NCBI GenBank assembly: GCA_958009085.1
Contig: OY253682.1
Coordinates: forward strand, 915,795-979,794
Direction: 5' to 3'
DNA from: Protoeuglena noctilucae
Taxonomy: Eukaryota > Chlorophyta > Pedinophyceae > Marsupiomonadales > Marsupiomonadaceae
DNA length: 64,000 nt
In this document: positions 40,209-51,257 of the stretch, piece by piece
Position numbering within the stretch: the stretch's first letter is position 1
Layout of the letters: every line of letters begins with the position of its first letter
Made by a program: the position numbers and the translations under genes
Notes under the pieces: generated by a model
Seen by the model: only the letters and a program-made list of their open reading frames with translations
Databases searched by the model: none
Told to the model about the DNA's origin: nothing

Positions 40209-40410
40209 GGGAGACACTGTGGGCGTGCGGTTGAACTGCCTTGACAGAATTCAGCGTCATTAGTACCGATATCTGCAGAGGATTCCTTTTGTTTTGCAAC
40301 CCGGCGCCCAGCAGAGGCCGAAAAGTGGGGTCTTGCCCCTGCAAGGCGTGACCCGCGTTATCTGAACTCTCGAAGGCCTCCGCAAGCCGCCAGCAATCAC
40401 AGCATTCAGT
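40209..40410 (+). repeat. Duplicated upstream block, copy B (WDR12 5' region)
   Basis: Partner of the block at 38937-39150. It ends about 110 bases before the WDR12 start codon, so it probably contains WDR12 promoter or 5' UTR sequence. Relative to copy A it lacks about 12 bases after GAAAAGTG and has a small insertion before CACAGCATTC. Confidence 0.85.
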
Positions 40411-40520
40411 GCACATTCGCAACAGCGCTCCGCCGTCGCCATCTGTGTTCTCTCCATAGCAAGCGTGGACCTTCTGCCCGTTACAGCGCGCCTTTGCGCC
40501 GGCAGTCGCGCTCATCCACC

Positions 40521-42221
40521 ATGGCGGAAGAGTCGGGTGCCGGGGATGACCGCCAGGTCTCCTGCCGCTTCGTGACGAAGCTCCCCGGCGCGTACCGCGT
40601 GCCCCCGGACGCCATCAGTGAGCCGCCGCGGCAGATTCACGGCCTGCGAAGGCGCCTGCGCGATTCCATGCTTTGTATGGATAGAATGCAGCTGCACTCT
40701 TCGCGCAGCTGCCGGAGGCAGCTCCCGCGCACTGGCAGCCTGCGGCCAGCCGTCGCTGCAGCCCCCTGCCCCCCGCCGCGGCTCGCGAGCGACGCTCTTC
40801 CTCCCCGTTTCGCCCGCAGCCGTCCCCGCGTCCGTCACCCGCCTCGGCCTGTCCCGCATCGTCAACCACCTGCTTGCGCTCGACCGCCCCCTTCCCCTCG
40901 ACTTCCTCATTCACGGCGAGCTCCTCCGCGACTCCCTCGGCGCCCTCCTCAGCGAGCGCGACATCACCGCAGAGGCGACGCTGGACATCGAGTACACGCC
41001 GCTGCTGGGCCCGCCTGACGTGGAGGACGGTCCCCCACACGACGACTGGGTCTCGTGCGTGGCCGCGCTGAGGGGTGGGAGCAGCGCGTCCCCGGCGCTC
41101 GTCTCCGGCAGCTACGACGGGCAACTGCGGGTGCACGCGGCGCAGGGGAAGTCCCTGGCGTGCGTAGCTGAGGCGGAGGCACACGGGGGTCCCGTGACGT
41201 GCTGTGCGGCAGAGGGTGGCATGGTGTACTCGGGGGGCAAGGACGGGTGGGTGCGGGCGTGGCGGGTGGGGAAGGGCGGGGCGCTCGACGGCCTGGCGCG
41301 GATGGGGGGAAGGGACGGGGCACCCGCGGTGGCGGCCGTGGCAGTCGCGCCCGGGGGTGCATTCGTGGCGTCGGGGGGCTGGGACTCCGCGGTGCGTCTG
41401 TGGCGGGCGGGGGCGGCGCTGGAGGACGCGGCGGCGGAGGCGGCGGGGGGCGACGAGAAGGGCCGCAAGCGGCGGGGGGGCAGCACGCGTCCCGTGGCCA
41501 CCGTGAGCGAGTGCGAGGCTACACTGGACAAGCACACGCAGTGCGTGTCGGGGCTGAGCTGGCCCGTGGCTGACACGCTCGTCAGCTGCGGGTGGGACCA
41601 TGCCGTGCGGGTGTGGGACGCGGAGACGAGGGCGTGCCGCGACACGCTCGCCGCCCCTCGCGCGGCCTTCTGCGTCGCTGTGAGGGAGGGGGACGCCCGG
41701 TGCATCGCGGCCATCGGGGGGGCGGGTGAGAGGGTGGTGGTAGTTGCAGTGGCAGTGGCAGTGGCGCAGTGGCAATGGCTGCCTCACCCACCATACCCCC
41801 TCCCCCGCAGACAAGGCGTGGCGTCTCTGGGACCCCCGCGGCCGCAGTGCGGACGGCGCCGTGGTCCTCCGCGCCTTCCACAGCCACCGCGGGTGGGTGT
41901 CCGGCGTGGCGTGGAGCCCCGCCTCCGAGCACCTCCTCCTCACCACCTCCTTCGACGGGGCAGCCAAGCTGTGGGACATCCGGTGAGAGCCAGATGAAGC
42001 ATGCGGGCGTGAAATGGCATGTGATTGGGCGCTTGTGTGCAGGTGTTGAGTTGCCAACTACGCGTCAAATCGCTTGCAGGGCGTCGGTGCCGCTCCACTC
42101 CGTGGATGCCCACACGGACAAGGTGCTCTGCGCGGCGTGGATGGACACAGGCGCGGCTGCCACCGGGGGCGCCGATGGCCGCCTGGTGGTGCTGCGGGTG
42201 CCACCGCTGCTTGCCCAGTAA
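40521..42221 (+). CDS. WDR12: Ribosome biogenesis protein WDR12/YTM1
   Basis: The ATG at 40521 begins MAEESGAGDDRQVSCRFVTK. The first intron (ATC A|GTGAGC to CAG|CC) restores frame to give VPASVTRLGLSRIVNHLLAL and LDFLIHGELLRDSL, the NLE domain at the N terminus of WDR12/YTM1. Seven WD40 blades follow, with VSGSYDGQLRVH, YSGGKDGWVRAWRVG, ASGGWDSAVRLW, SCGWDHAVRVWD and TTSFDGAAKLWDIR. Two small introns separate the last blades. The protein ends RVPPLLAQ. WDR12 acts with PES1 and BOP1 in 60S subunit maturation, and the NLE domain binds the Rea1/midasin MIDAS domain. One blade carries a low-complexity insert (EKGRKRRGGS). The stop lies 113 bases from that of RPB7 on the opposite strand. Confidence 0.9.
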
Positions 42222-42333
42222 CCCGCCACAGTCGCGGGCAGCTGCGTGCCAAGTGCGCGCTCGGCAACCTCGTCATTAAATCATCCATGCTTCAAAACTT
42301 AAAATAACATGAAAGGTCCCCGTGTCTTTATCA

Positions 42334-43215
42334 TCAAGCTTGCACGACCCCAAGGTGCGGCTCGTTGACGGTGGCCACGGCCCGGCACGCCCACTGGTAG
42401 TTGAGCACACTGTACTGGATCTCCGTCAGCCGGCACCGCACCCGCGTGTCGGCGCGGATGGTCACGTCGCCGTCGGGGGACACCCACCCCTGCGCCTCCT
42501 CCACATACTGCGAGGGTGAAGATGGAAGGATGCAAGTGAGGCATATAATAACGACAGCAGATACCATTGCATCAAATTCACGACCAACAAGGCACCGTCT
42601 CCCCAGCATCCACTGCGTCTTGCCTTGTACCCCAGGGGCAGTAGCTTGAGTGGCAGCACCACCTCCAGCGGCCCACACCGCGCAATGACGGCCAGGTTCG
42701 TGGCGGTGGTCACAAACACGTCCACCACCTCGCCCTGCACCGGCCTCTGGATGATGCAGCTGAACTTGACCGTGAACCTCGCCGACGCTGTCTGCTCCAG
42801 GATCTCCCCTTTGGAAATGTCCGACAGCTTCCATATCAACAGCACAAACCCATTCTTGCCCAGCACGCGACCCTCCACGCGATCTCTGCAGTGCGGAACG
42901 GGGCGGCGAACTGTTCTCAAGCCCTGCTCGGACGGAGCAGCGCGCGGACGCTCCGCCAGGGGCGGCAGCATTGCGTGCACAACCCGCCTGCAGCCTCACC
43001 GCAAGTGCCGCTCGATGTGCTGCTGCAGCTTGGGCCCAAAGAAGTGCGGCGCCAACTCCACCACCTCCTCCATCTCCTGATAGGGCGGGAAGGCCACGGG
43101 CACCGTCTAGCAGGGCTCTTCCCGTCGCGCGGCGTGAACTCGAGCCCATATGGCCCAGCGCGGCCCCAGCCGTAGCCAGCCGGGTGCATGGGCGCACCTG
43201 CACAAAGTAAAACAT
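42334..43215 (-). CDS. RPB7: RNA polymerase II subunit RPB7
   Basis: The first exon is tiny: the ATG at 43215 encodes MFYFVQ before a GTGCGC donor. The next gives EMEEVVELAPHFFGPKLQQH, the RPB7 N-terminal RNP-like domain. The third holds DRVEGRVLGKNGFVLLIWKL, CIIQRPVQGEVVDVFVTTAT and CGPLEVVLPL, and the last has ADTRVRCRLTEIQYSVLNYQ from the OB-fold. The order and the FGP and GEVVD motifs identify RPB7. Several usually conserved positions differ: GKNG for GKYG and a weak GFV strand, so a paralogue such as a plant NRPD7/NRPE7-type subunit cannot be excluded. The third intron appears to use a GC donor (AAG|GCAAGA), which alone keeps phase 0 to YVEEAQGWVSPDG. It is divergent from PGLP. Confidence 0.8.
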   Translation of the reverse strand: MFYFVQVRPCTRLATAGAALGHMGSSSRRATGRALLDGARGLPALSGDGGGGGVGAALLWAQAAAAHRAALAVRLQAGCARNAAAPGGASARCSVRAGLENSSPPRSALQRSRGGSRAGQEWVCAVDMEAVGHFQRGDPGADSVGEVHGQVQLHHPEAGAGRGGGRVCDHRHEPGRHCAVWAAGGGAATQATAPGVQGKTQWMLGRRCLVGREFDAMVSAVVIICLTCILPSSPSQYVEEAQGWVSPDGDVTIRADTRVRCRLTEIQYSVLNYQWACRAVATVNEPHLGVVQA

Positions 43216-43521
43216 GATTGGCAACCCCCGATCCCCCTCCGTCCCCCCTCGGGGCCGCCTTCGGGCCCCACGCGCGACGGCGCCTTTGCTCGCTGAATTT
43301 ACCGAGGGCTGGAACGATGGGAGCGATGCCGATGCGATGGGCGCGAAGGTAGGCGTCGATTGCACGCAGGCACGGCCGATTCGGCGCAAAGTCGGGGCTG
43401 GAAAATGCCAGGGCGATTGTGTCAGTGGAATGCGTCGGGAAAGCGACGCCCCCGCGCCTCGCCGTTGGCCAGGTCCTCGCTCGCCACCACTGTGCCAGGA
43501 GCGGGACACCAGGATTTCGCC
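43216..43521. promoter_or_regulatory. Divergent promoter region, RPB7 / PGLP
   Basis: 306 bases between two start codons, one for a transcription subunit and one for a plastid enzyme. No recognisable box stands out. Confidence 0.5.
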
Positions 43522-45444
43522 ATGTCTTCCGCGCTGCTCCATTCCGTCGGGCTGCCCCGCGTTGCGACCAACAAGGCCGTGAGGCCCACGCCGAGACTTG
43601 CTGCTGCTCCTGTCTGCGCTAGATACCCGACTCGAGTCGTCAGGCGGATTGCCATGGCTGCTGCGGCGTCCAATTGTGAGCTGAAAGGGGCCTTTGGGGT
43701 TTTCGCCTCGCGGAGGCCTCCCTTAGATGGAGCGGCTGGTCGCCTACGCGAAAACGCTTGTTGTTCATTTGCTGCTGTGTCTCTTCGCTCGCATCCTCCC
43801 CCCTCGCGGCCAAGTCAGGTCCCGGTTTGGCCAGCCCTAGCCACTCCGCGCGGCCCTGCCTCCTGCCCGGGGCGTGACCGCTGTCCCTCCTCTCCGTTTC
43901 GTCGATTAGACTCTAGGTCGACATCGAGCAGCTGCCCGGCGCGCCGATGGGGGAGCGCCGCTCTGTTGGAGATCACGAGCTCCGCGCCCATCGAACCGCC
44001 CGCCCGCCCCGCTTCGCGCCCACCGCAGTGTCCCCGATCACGGAGGACGAGAAGGCCGATCTCATCCGGAAGACCAAGTGCTTTATCTTCGACTGCGATG
44101 GCGTCATTTGGAGGTGCGAAGGGCACGCGCGCTTGCGTCCCTCTGCTCGACGTGCTGCGCCGGCCCTCCGGACGCTGACCCCGACAGTCCTGTTGATTGG
44201 TTCGCAACGAGGTGCTTTTGCTCGCTGCAGGGGTGACACGGTGATCGAGGGGGTGCCGGAGACGCTGGCGATGCTGCGGCAGATGGGCAAGAAGCTCTTC
44301 TTCGTGACCAACAACTCGACCAAGTCGCGGAAGGGGTATTTAAAGAAGTTCACCTCGCTGGGACTGGACGTGAAGGCGGAGGTGCGGTGCTGAGCAGGCG
44401 GCCTGCGCATGTCGCCACGACCTGGCTGAGCCAGCACATTGCACCGCCGCCCCTTGCCCACTTCACTCCCATTCGTCGCTACAGGAGATCTACTCGTCGT
44501 CGTATGCCGCGGCCGCGTACCTGGAGAGCATCGACTTCCCCAAGGACAAGAAGGTCTACGTGGTGGGCGATGTGGGCATCCAGGAGGAGCTGGACCTGCT
44601 GGGGTTCCAGCACATCGGGGGGCCGGCAGGTGAGTGGGACTTGAATCGCAGCTTTATGAGCGGGATGCATATGCAACTGGGCAGAACGCGAACAGCTACC
44701 TGTTGCACGCTCCCGCAGATGCGGGCAAGGTGGTAGAGCTGGTGCCGGGGTACGCCCTGCCGCACGACTCGGACGTCAAGGCGGTCGTGGTGGGATTCGA
44801 CCGGCACATCAACTACTACAAGATCCAGTACGCCACCCTGTGCATCCGGTGAGCCCGGCGTTCTCTGGGGACCGACAGCGCGGCGCTTGTGCTGCCTGCG
44901 AGGGGGAGCGTGACGCGCTGCATTGCTATCTTACGCAGGGAGAACGAGGGTTGCATGTTCATCGGGACCAACCCCGACGCGGTGACGCACCTGACGGACG
45001 CGCAGGAGTGGGCGGGGAACGGGTCGATGGTGGGGGCCATCCGGGGGTCCACGAATCGGGAGCCCATCATCGTGGGGAAGCCCAATGGGTTTATGCTCGA
45101 GAACATCGCCAAGAAGGTGCGCAGGGATGCAAGGGGATGCATGGGGGGGGGGGGGACAACACACCAATGCAACCCTTAGAGGAGAGACCTCACGCTTGCG
45201 CCAACAACAGCCTGTCCTGTGTCTGTCTCCGCAGCTGGGCATCTCCAAGTCGGAGATCTGCATGGTCGGGGACCGCCTGGACACGGACGTGCTCTTTGGC
45301 AAGGAGAACGGCACGCAGGCGATGCTGGTGCTGACGGGGGTGACGTCGGAGGAGGAGCTCAAAAGCGAGGCCAACAAGATCGTCCCGGACTTTTACAGCA
45401 CGAAGCTGGCAGACCTGCTCAGCGCCGCCAACGTCGCGGCCTAG
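43522..45444 (+). CDS. PGLP: Phosphoglycolate phosphatase, plastid type
   Basis: The ATG at 43522 opens MSSALLHSVGLPRVATNKAV, then an Arg/Ala-rich stretch typical of a chloroplast transit peptide. Exons at about 43522-43675, 44031-44113, 44231-44383, 44485-44630, 44720-44848, 44938-45115 and 45235-45444 join in phase. HAD-family motifs are complete: KCFIFDCDGVIWRGD (DxD nucleophile), LFFVTNNSTKSRKGYLKKF (motif II), IIVGKPNGFMLENIAKK (motif III lysine) and ICMVGDRLDTDVLFGKENG (motif IV). The cap domain contains VVVGFDRHINYYKIQYA. These are the signatures of eukaryotic PGLP, which removes phosphate from 2-phosphoglycolate in the first step of photorespiration. It ends KLADLLSAANVAA. Confidence 0.93.
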
Positions 45445-45731
45445 ATAGCCCCCGTACACTCCCACTCATTGAAACGTGCTCCGGCGCGGATTGTCAGGGT
45501 CAGAAAGCAGCAGGCAGCAGAGAGAAGGGCGCAAGCGACGGCCTGCCATCTGCAGTGCTGTCGTCTGAAGCTGTCAAGCCATCGTGTCGTGATAACCAGG
45601 CTTCCAGGTTGTAACTGCCCTTGCCCACGAGCCTGCGCGTGCTGCCGCGCTGTCCAGCTGGTTTGCGTTTACCGGCTCTGCTTTGCAAGCCAGAAGAGCG
45701 TTCACTCGTCGGTCCTGCGTTGCGGGACGGC
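45445..45731. other. Intergenic, PGLP to D27-like
   Basis: 287 bases between tandem plus-strand genes. TGTAA at about 45611 may be a PGLP polyadenylation signal. The rest should hold the D27-like promoter. Confidence 0.4.
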
Positions 45732-47014
45732 ATGGCCGCGGTTGCAGCGCTGCCGAGATCTCGGCCCGGCTGCGGCGAGCAGGCCTGGCGTCGGCCGCCC
45801 GCGAGCTTCGTCCGAGTATGGAGGCGTCAGGGCACGCGCATGGTCTGCGCGGCCGGCAGGTCGACGAGCGAGGCGCCCGCTGAGGTCACCTACCGCGACA
45901 GGCCCTGGGACCACGCGCTCATCCGCCTGCTGAACAGGTGCGCTGCAGGCGGCCTTCAATAAGCATGCGCGTGGCTCAGGCAGGGCTCCCGGGACGATCT
46001 CCAGGGCCTCGCGTGGGCTTCCGTTCGACGCTGGCCAAGAACTTCCAACGGCCGGCCGAGATATCTCGCCTCCCCCCCTCGCAGTGGCATGTCGAAGGTG
46101 CAGGGAGGCCTGAAGCCGTCGCGGTCGATGTGGGAGTACGCCGCGTTCATCGAGCTGAGCCAGGCGCTCAAGCGCGGGCGTTCGGCAGGTGCGGCCCCCC
46201 AGCGCTGCGATCCGGCGCCTCCCTCCGTGCATCACACGCATTTCTTCCCCTGCATATCCTGCCGCGCTCTCATCTCGCGCTCGCCTCCCCCCCGCGCAGA
46301 GGAGCAGCAGGTGGCGGGGCTGGCGGTGCTGCAGAGCCTCGTGCCCGGGCCGCTTCGGGTCGCATTCCGCTGGATCCACGGCGTCGACGCGAGGGCCGCG
46401 AGCATCTTCGCGGCGTGGGGCAGCTCCATCGCCAGCGGCTTCCTCGTCGGGCCCAGGTGCAGCCCACATAGCAAAGTGCGCTTGGGTCGCGCACGTTGCC
46501 TGCGTCCACTAGCCAAGCAGGCCATCCACTCCGGACGCCACCCGTGCGCGAGCCACTCACAAGCGCCCCGTCATGCTCCCCCCAGCCGCGTGGAGGAGGG
46601 CGAGGTGGAGACGCGGGAGGGCCCCGTGGCCGCCCCCGTGGTGGTGAAGATTGAGGAGTGCCGATTCCTGGCAGAGTCGGGCAACTGCGTCGGGATGTGC
46701 GTCAACCTGTGCAAGGTCCCCGCGCAGCGATTCTTCACGGGTGAGACGGGACACAGCTGAGAGTTGGTAGTGACGTGGGAGCAGAGGCGCGCAGGGTGGC
46801 ACATGACATGCCGTTCCGCACCCATATTCCCGCAGAGGACGTCGGGTTCCCGATGTCCATGGAGCCCAACTTCGAGGACGGGTCGTGCAAGATGGTGTGG
46901 GGCAAGGCGCCCGCCCCGCTCGACCAGGACCCCGCGCTTCGGGAGCCGTGCCGGTTCGCGGCCTGCCGCATGTACAACACCAGCGGGGACCCCTGCGAGG
47001 CGCGGCCCTCCTAA
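45732..47014 (+). CDS. DWARF27-like beta-carotene isomerase
   Basis: The ATG at 45732 starts MAAVAALPRSRPGCGEQAWR, an Arg/Ala-rich leader fitting a plastid transit peptide. The mature part begins with VTYRDRPWDHALIRLLNR. Middle exons give a helical segment (FIELSQALKRGRSA, LAVLQSLVPGPLRVAFRWIH). The last two carry the D27 (DUF4033) core: KIEECRFLAESGNCVGMCVN, LCKVPAQRFFT, then FPMSMEPNFEDGSCKMVWGK, with the conserved cysteines and the ED-SC signature. D27 is an iron-dependent plastid enzyme that converts all-trans to 9-cis beta-carotene, the first step toward strigolactone-type apocarotenoids in plants; algal members may have other substrates. The protein ends soon after a Cys-rich CRFAACRMYNTSGDPC. 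It is convergent with the fibrillin gene 180 bases away. Confidence 0.85.
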
Positions 47015-47193
47015 GCACACGCGACGTTTGTTCCCTATGCTAGCCGCCTCTACGCACACGCGATGGTTTTCCCCTAAGCCGGCCGGACCCCGCTTGAACT
47101 GCTGCAATCACGCTCCTTACGTCGCAAGTCGCCCATACAACATGTGGTTCGGACACGTGGACTGCCCCCGCACGTCGCTGCCCAACCCCCACG

Positions 47194-48433
47194 TCACTGC
47201 CCACCCCCCACGCCCTCCTCCTTGGTCAGCACGAACAGCGTCCCCTTGTTCCCCCGCGACAGCCGCAGCGTCACCCCGTCATCGTTAGCTGTCCCCAAAT
47301 AGGTGACGTCCACGAACCCCTTGGCCTCGTCTCCCAGCAGGCGGAAGGGCACCGGGTAAGGAATTTTGAAGGGCAGACCGCGGAATTCGAACGCGGCCCG
47401 TAAGAACTGGAAGTCAATGCGGATGCCGCGGCGGGAGGGGGGGTACGTGGTCGACTTCCCGAACAGGGGCAGGCCGAGGATGAGGCCGTCGCCCTGACTG
47501 CGGGGAGAGGGGGAATGGGCACTCTGCCGCAAGCGTCTCACCGGGTGATATGCCTGAGTCAACAGCCGATGATCGCCACGCCATGTTGGCATGGAGGAGC
47601 GCCGAGCACTGCCAGCAATGCCCCTGCGCCCTCTGAGCACCCACACTCGGTCACTCACCGTGGCACGAAGCCTGGGATCGGCCGATGCTCGGTGGAGGCG
47701 TCGGCCTCGACGCGCAGCTCCCCCAGTCCGCCCAGCTCCACCACGTTGACCACTGTGGCTGGCTTGTCCATGTCCTGCAGGGCGATGTCCTGGAAGATGC
47801 GGAAGCTCTCTACGCCCGTGAAAGTGCGCTGGATGGGGCTGGCGGACGAGGGGCTGGTCGTGTACAGCAGACGCCAGCGGCCGTCCAGGAGCGCGGCACT
47901 CGTGGGATCCGGTACCCCTGCGCGGGCGAAGCGGAGGTCGGATGAAGGCGTGCGGGCCATCAGGCAGCCACACATCCCAGCACCGATCCGCGTGAGGCCC
48001 CCTTGCCTCCGTTCGCCTCCAGCACGTCCACCGCCCGCATCAGCGACTCGACCTGCGCTCCACTCACGCCTTCCTGCAATCGATCGGGCGCCAGGGACGT
48101 CGCGTATATCGGAACGGGGCCAGCAGAGACGCTACTTACAGCACAAGGGTCCTCGCTCACCCGCCCGCGCCCCTTTGCTCCAAGGACAGTCTCCAACACG
48201 ACGCTGGTTGCCTTCTCCACCGACAGGCCCGATCGAGCCCGCGCAGCGACCTCCCGGGCGCGCGCGCGGTGGCCACGCACGACGCCTTCCGGGGCCACCA
48301 ACGATCGAGCCCGCGCAGCGAGCCTCGGCGCACTTGCCATGGCCAGGCTGATCCTGCTACCGTGACCGCATCGCGGGGAGCATCCGGGCTCCGCAAAAGC
48401 GGCGGCGGTTGACGGGCACAGCGCCGACCGCAT
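47194..48433 (-). CDS. Plastid lipid-associated protein (PAP/fibrillin)
   Basis: The ATG at 48433 begins MRSALCPSTAAAFAEPGCSP, a likely plastid transit peptide. After QVESLMRAVDVLEANGGKG, an intron of about 75 bases joins in phase to GVPDPTSAALLDGRWRLLYT, the PAP domain entry (LLDG-WRLLYTTS). It continues with GVESFRIFQDIALQDMDKPA and VVNVVELGGLGELRVEADAS. The last exon has GIRIDFQFLRAAFEFRGLPF and the closing GFVDVTYLGTANDDGVTLRL with RGNKGTLFVLTK, the C-terminal PAP motif. Fibrillins are lipocalin-like proteins of plastoglobules and thylakoids that bind hydrophobic small molecules. A further ATG at 48502 in the same frame is possible, but the 48433 start gives the better targeting sequence. 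Confidence 0.88.
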
Positions 48434-48573
48434 TGTGCCGCGTTTGTGGTCCCACTGCCGTCCCTCTGTCGATGCGCGCTGAGAATGTGCGCCTCTCGTC
48501 ACTGTCTATCTCAGGTAGTCGCCGCTAGGTCCGTCGCACTGGCATGGTTCAAGAACGGGCGCCGCCCGCCAGT

Positions 48574-50804
48574 TCAGAAGCGCCGCATTTGGGATGCCAC
48601 GACCTGGGGGTCGAATTGGATGGGGTGCGTCTCCGGCGTGGCGTCCGGGTCCTCCTTCCACATCTTGACCGTCTTGTCCGCCTCGCACGTCACCAGGCGC
48701 GACCCGGTCGCGTCGAACGCCAGCGCGAAGATGCCCCGCTCCGACTCCACGCTCCCCGGCTGCGCCTGCGTCAGGGCCTCCTGGAAGCAGTTACCTGCGG
48801 ATGAGAAGGAAGACCCGTTGATGCCCAGTGAGCCTCGTTGTTCAGAGAGCCTTGCTGTTTACAGAGCCTCGCACGTGCCCATCCCTGCCCATGCCAATCA
48901 ATGCCCACCCTCATCCCTGCCCACTGCTATCCCTGCCCATGCTCACCCGAGTCCCAGTCGTAGAATGCCAGGGCCCCGTTGTCGCACGCTGCCACGGCCA
49001 CGCCGTCCTCGTTGACGCCGACGGCGTTGATGACCGACCGCGGGTGCTGCAGGAAGTTGTGCAGGAAGCGGCCCTCGGGGAATCCGAACTTCTTGATGTT
49101 GTCGGCGGCACCGGAGACGAAGGTGAACTCCTGCGGGTGCGCCGCCAGCGCCCGCACTCCCTTCTTGTGGAACGTGAGCGTGGTGGTAGCCTTCCCCGTG
49201 CGGATGTCCCAGAGGCGGATGGTGGAGTCCTGCGACCCCGTGACGCACTGGGGGTCGGGAACCTGGGACAGGATGGTGCCCACGGTGCTGTCGTGGCCGG
49301 ACAGGCAGTGCACCTGCAGCTTCGTGCGCATGTCCCACATGCGGCACGTCGCGTCTGCGACCACAAGCGAGAGGTGGGGATTACAGGTCAGCAGAAAGGT
49401 GGAGGTTGCCTATCCCGTACAGTGCGCCACGGCTGCCCAGCTCCAGTCGACTGGACTTCGACATGGCATTGCGCCCGTCACCTCTGCCGCCCGTGAAGAG
49501 GACGTCCAGGGCCGGGTGCAGTGCGACCGAGTAGACGCCGCTGAGGTGGCCGTGGTAGTACCGGATGACGCGGTTGTACTCCAGGTCCCAACACCTGGGG
49601 GAGGGAAGAGAACGGGCACACAGTCGGCAATCGACACGGAGTGGCGACGCAGCTGCTGAGAGAAGGTGGCCATGTGCGCGTGGTGCGACCCACCGCACGG
49701 TCTTGTCCAGGCCGACGGAGAAGAGGTACGGGTGCCTGCTGGAGACGGCCAGCCCCGTGACCTGCTCGATGTGACCAGTCAGCGTCAGCTTCAGCTGCCC
49801 CGACGCCGTGTCCCAGATCTTGATGGTGCGATCGCCCGCGCCCGTGGCGAACCACTCATTCGAGGGGTCGAAGGCCACGGAGCGGACCCAGCCGAGGTGG
49901 CCGGAGATGACGCGGTAGAGCTTCCAGGGGGCGTGCCACTTGGGGCGCGGCCAGCGGGACGGAAGACGGCGCGCGATGGCCGCGCTCGGCGTGTACTCGC
50001 GCTCGCCGCCACCCGCGGCCGGCACGGTCAGCGCCCCGCCCCGCTCGTCCGCCACCCTCCGCGCCAACGCCAGCACCTTGGATTGGTCGGCCGACGCCCG
50101 CTCCTCGTGAGACTCTGGGGGCAGTGCAGCGATGCGAGAGTGGTGCTACAGGCACGGGTCTCCTGTCCGCGTGTGCCTGCGCTCTCCTCTGTCTCGCACT
50201 CACCAGGCATCGAGTCAATCATCGCCTCGATCTCGGACTTCTTATCGCGGGCAGACGCCTCTCGGGCCTGGGTCGCCAGCCCCGCCGCGGCGATGGAGGC
50301 CGGCGCGGGGCCGCGGGAAGCGGCCTGGCCACTCGTGTCCTGCTTCTGCTGCTGCTGAGGCAGGTTCTGCAGGCGCAGGGACGCGGCACGGCGAAGTGGC
50401 GGGTGCAGCAGACGCGTGGCCGTGGCAGCCGCGACGTGGGGCGTTAGAGCAGCGATTGGCCGCACCAGGACCCCCTTGAACTCGTCTCGGATTTTGCTGG
50501 CCAGATGAGCTCTTCGGGAAGCCTCCTCCGCGCCCGCCAAGTCGTCATCTGTGCCCCGGAACACCAGGTGCCTGCGACCGGACGCGGAAGCCCATGCCGT
50601 GCGGTGACAGGCGTCAAGACCGCGCTACGTGATACGGAGAATAGATCGGCAAGGGCCCAGGACGCGAGGCACGGAGCACGCGCGGCTTTGGTGGCCGCTC
50701 CCTCACGTGCGCTTCCGCGACGCCTCCAGCGCCTCTCCTAGCGAGAACCCCGCCCCCCCCTCCCCATCCTTGGTCGACGCCGTCATCGCCGCTGCCGCCA
50801 CCAT
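48574..50804 (-). CDS. PLRG1: Pleiotropic regulator 1 (PLRG1/PRL1, Prp46), NTC spliceosome subunit
   Basis: The ATG at 50804 starts [16 protein letters not shown], and a first intron joins in phase to [14 protein letters not shown], matching the KRTH motif of PLRG1. A variable region follows and then [20 protein letters not shown], the family's signature entry to the propeller. Seven WD40 blades include [59 protein letters not shown] and [20 protein letters not shown]. It ends [17 protein letters not shown]1 is a core subunit of the Prp19-associated complex and is needed for activation of the spliceosome. Spacing to the fibrillin start on the same strand is about 140 bases. It is divergent from ZNHIT1. 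Confidence 0.92.
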
Positions 50805-51257
50805 GGCTCCCACGGAAGGGCGGACGGTGCGGCGACGCCTCGCGCTGCCCCAGCAGCAACCGTCCCCGCGGGCCCTGCGGCCCCCTCCGCCACCAGCAGG
50901 GACAACGAGGAGCTAAAATCAATAGCTGCTATACGAAGCGAGTCGCGATCCACCCAGAAAAGCCACTGCCAAAGGTGCAGGTCTGTGACACAATCCCCAG
51001 AGTCACAGAGTGGGTGCGTGGCCTGTCTGTCGGAGCTGCTTTGACACGATGAAGAAGGGATGAGGGTCTGTCAAAGTTAGCGCCTGCGTGATGGCGTCGG
51101 ACTGACGAAGCACTGGCGGACTCCTGCACTTCACTTGGGATTCCATACTCCGCCAGCGCAATTTCTATTCCAATGCGGCGCTGGACCGCGTAAAGCGCAC
51201 GTCTGTGTGCTCACACGGCGGGTTTCCTCGCGACTCGGGGCGGGAGGCCGGGGCATC
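50805..51257. promoter_or_regulatory. Divergent promoter region, PLRG1 / ZNHIT1
   Basis: About 450 bases between two start codons of nuclear housekeeping genes. An A/T-richer stretch lies near 50915-50935 (AGCTAAAATCAATAGC). No other feature seen. Confidence 0.5.
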
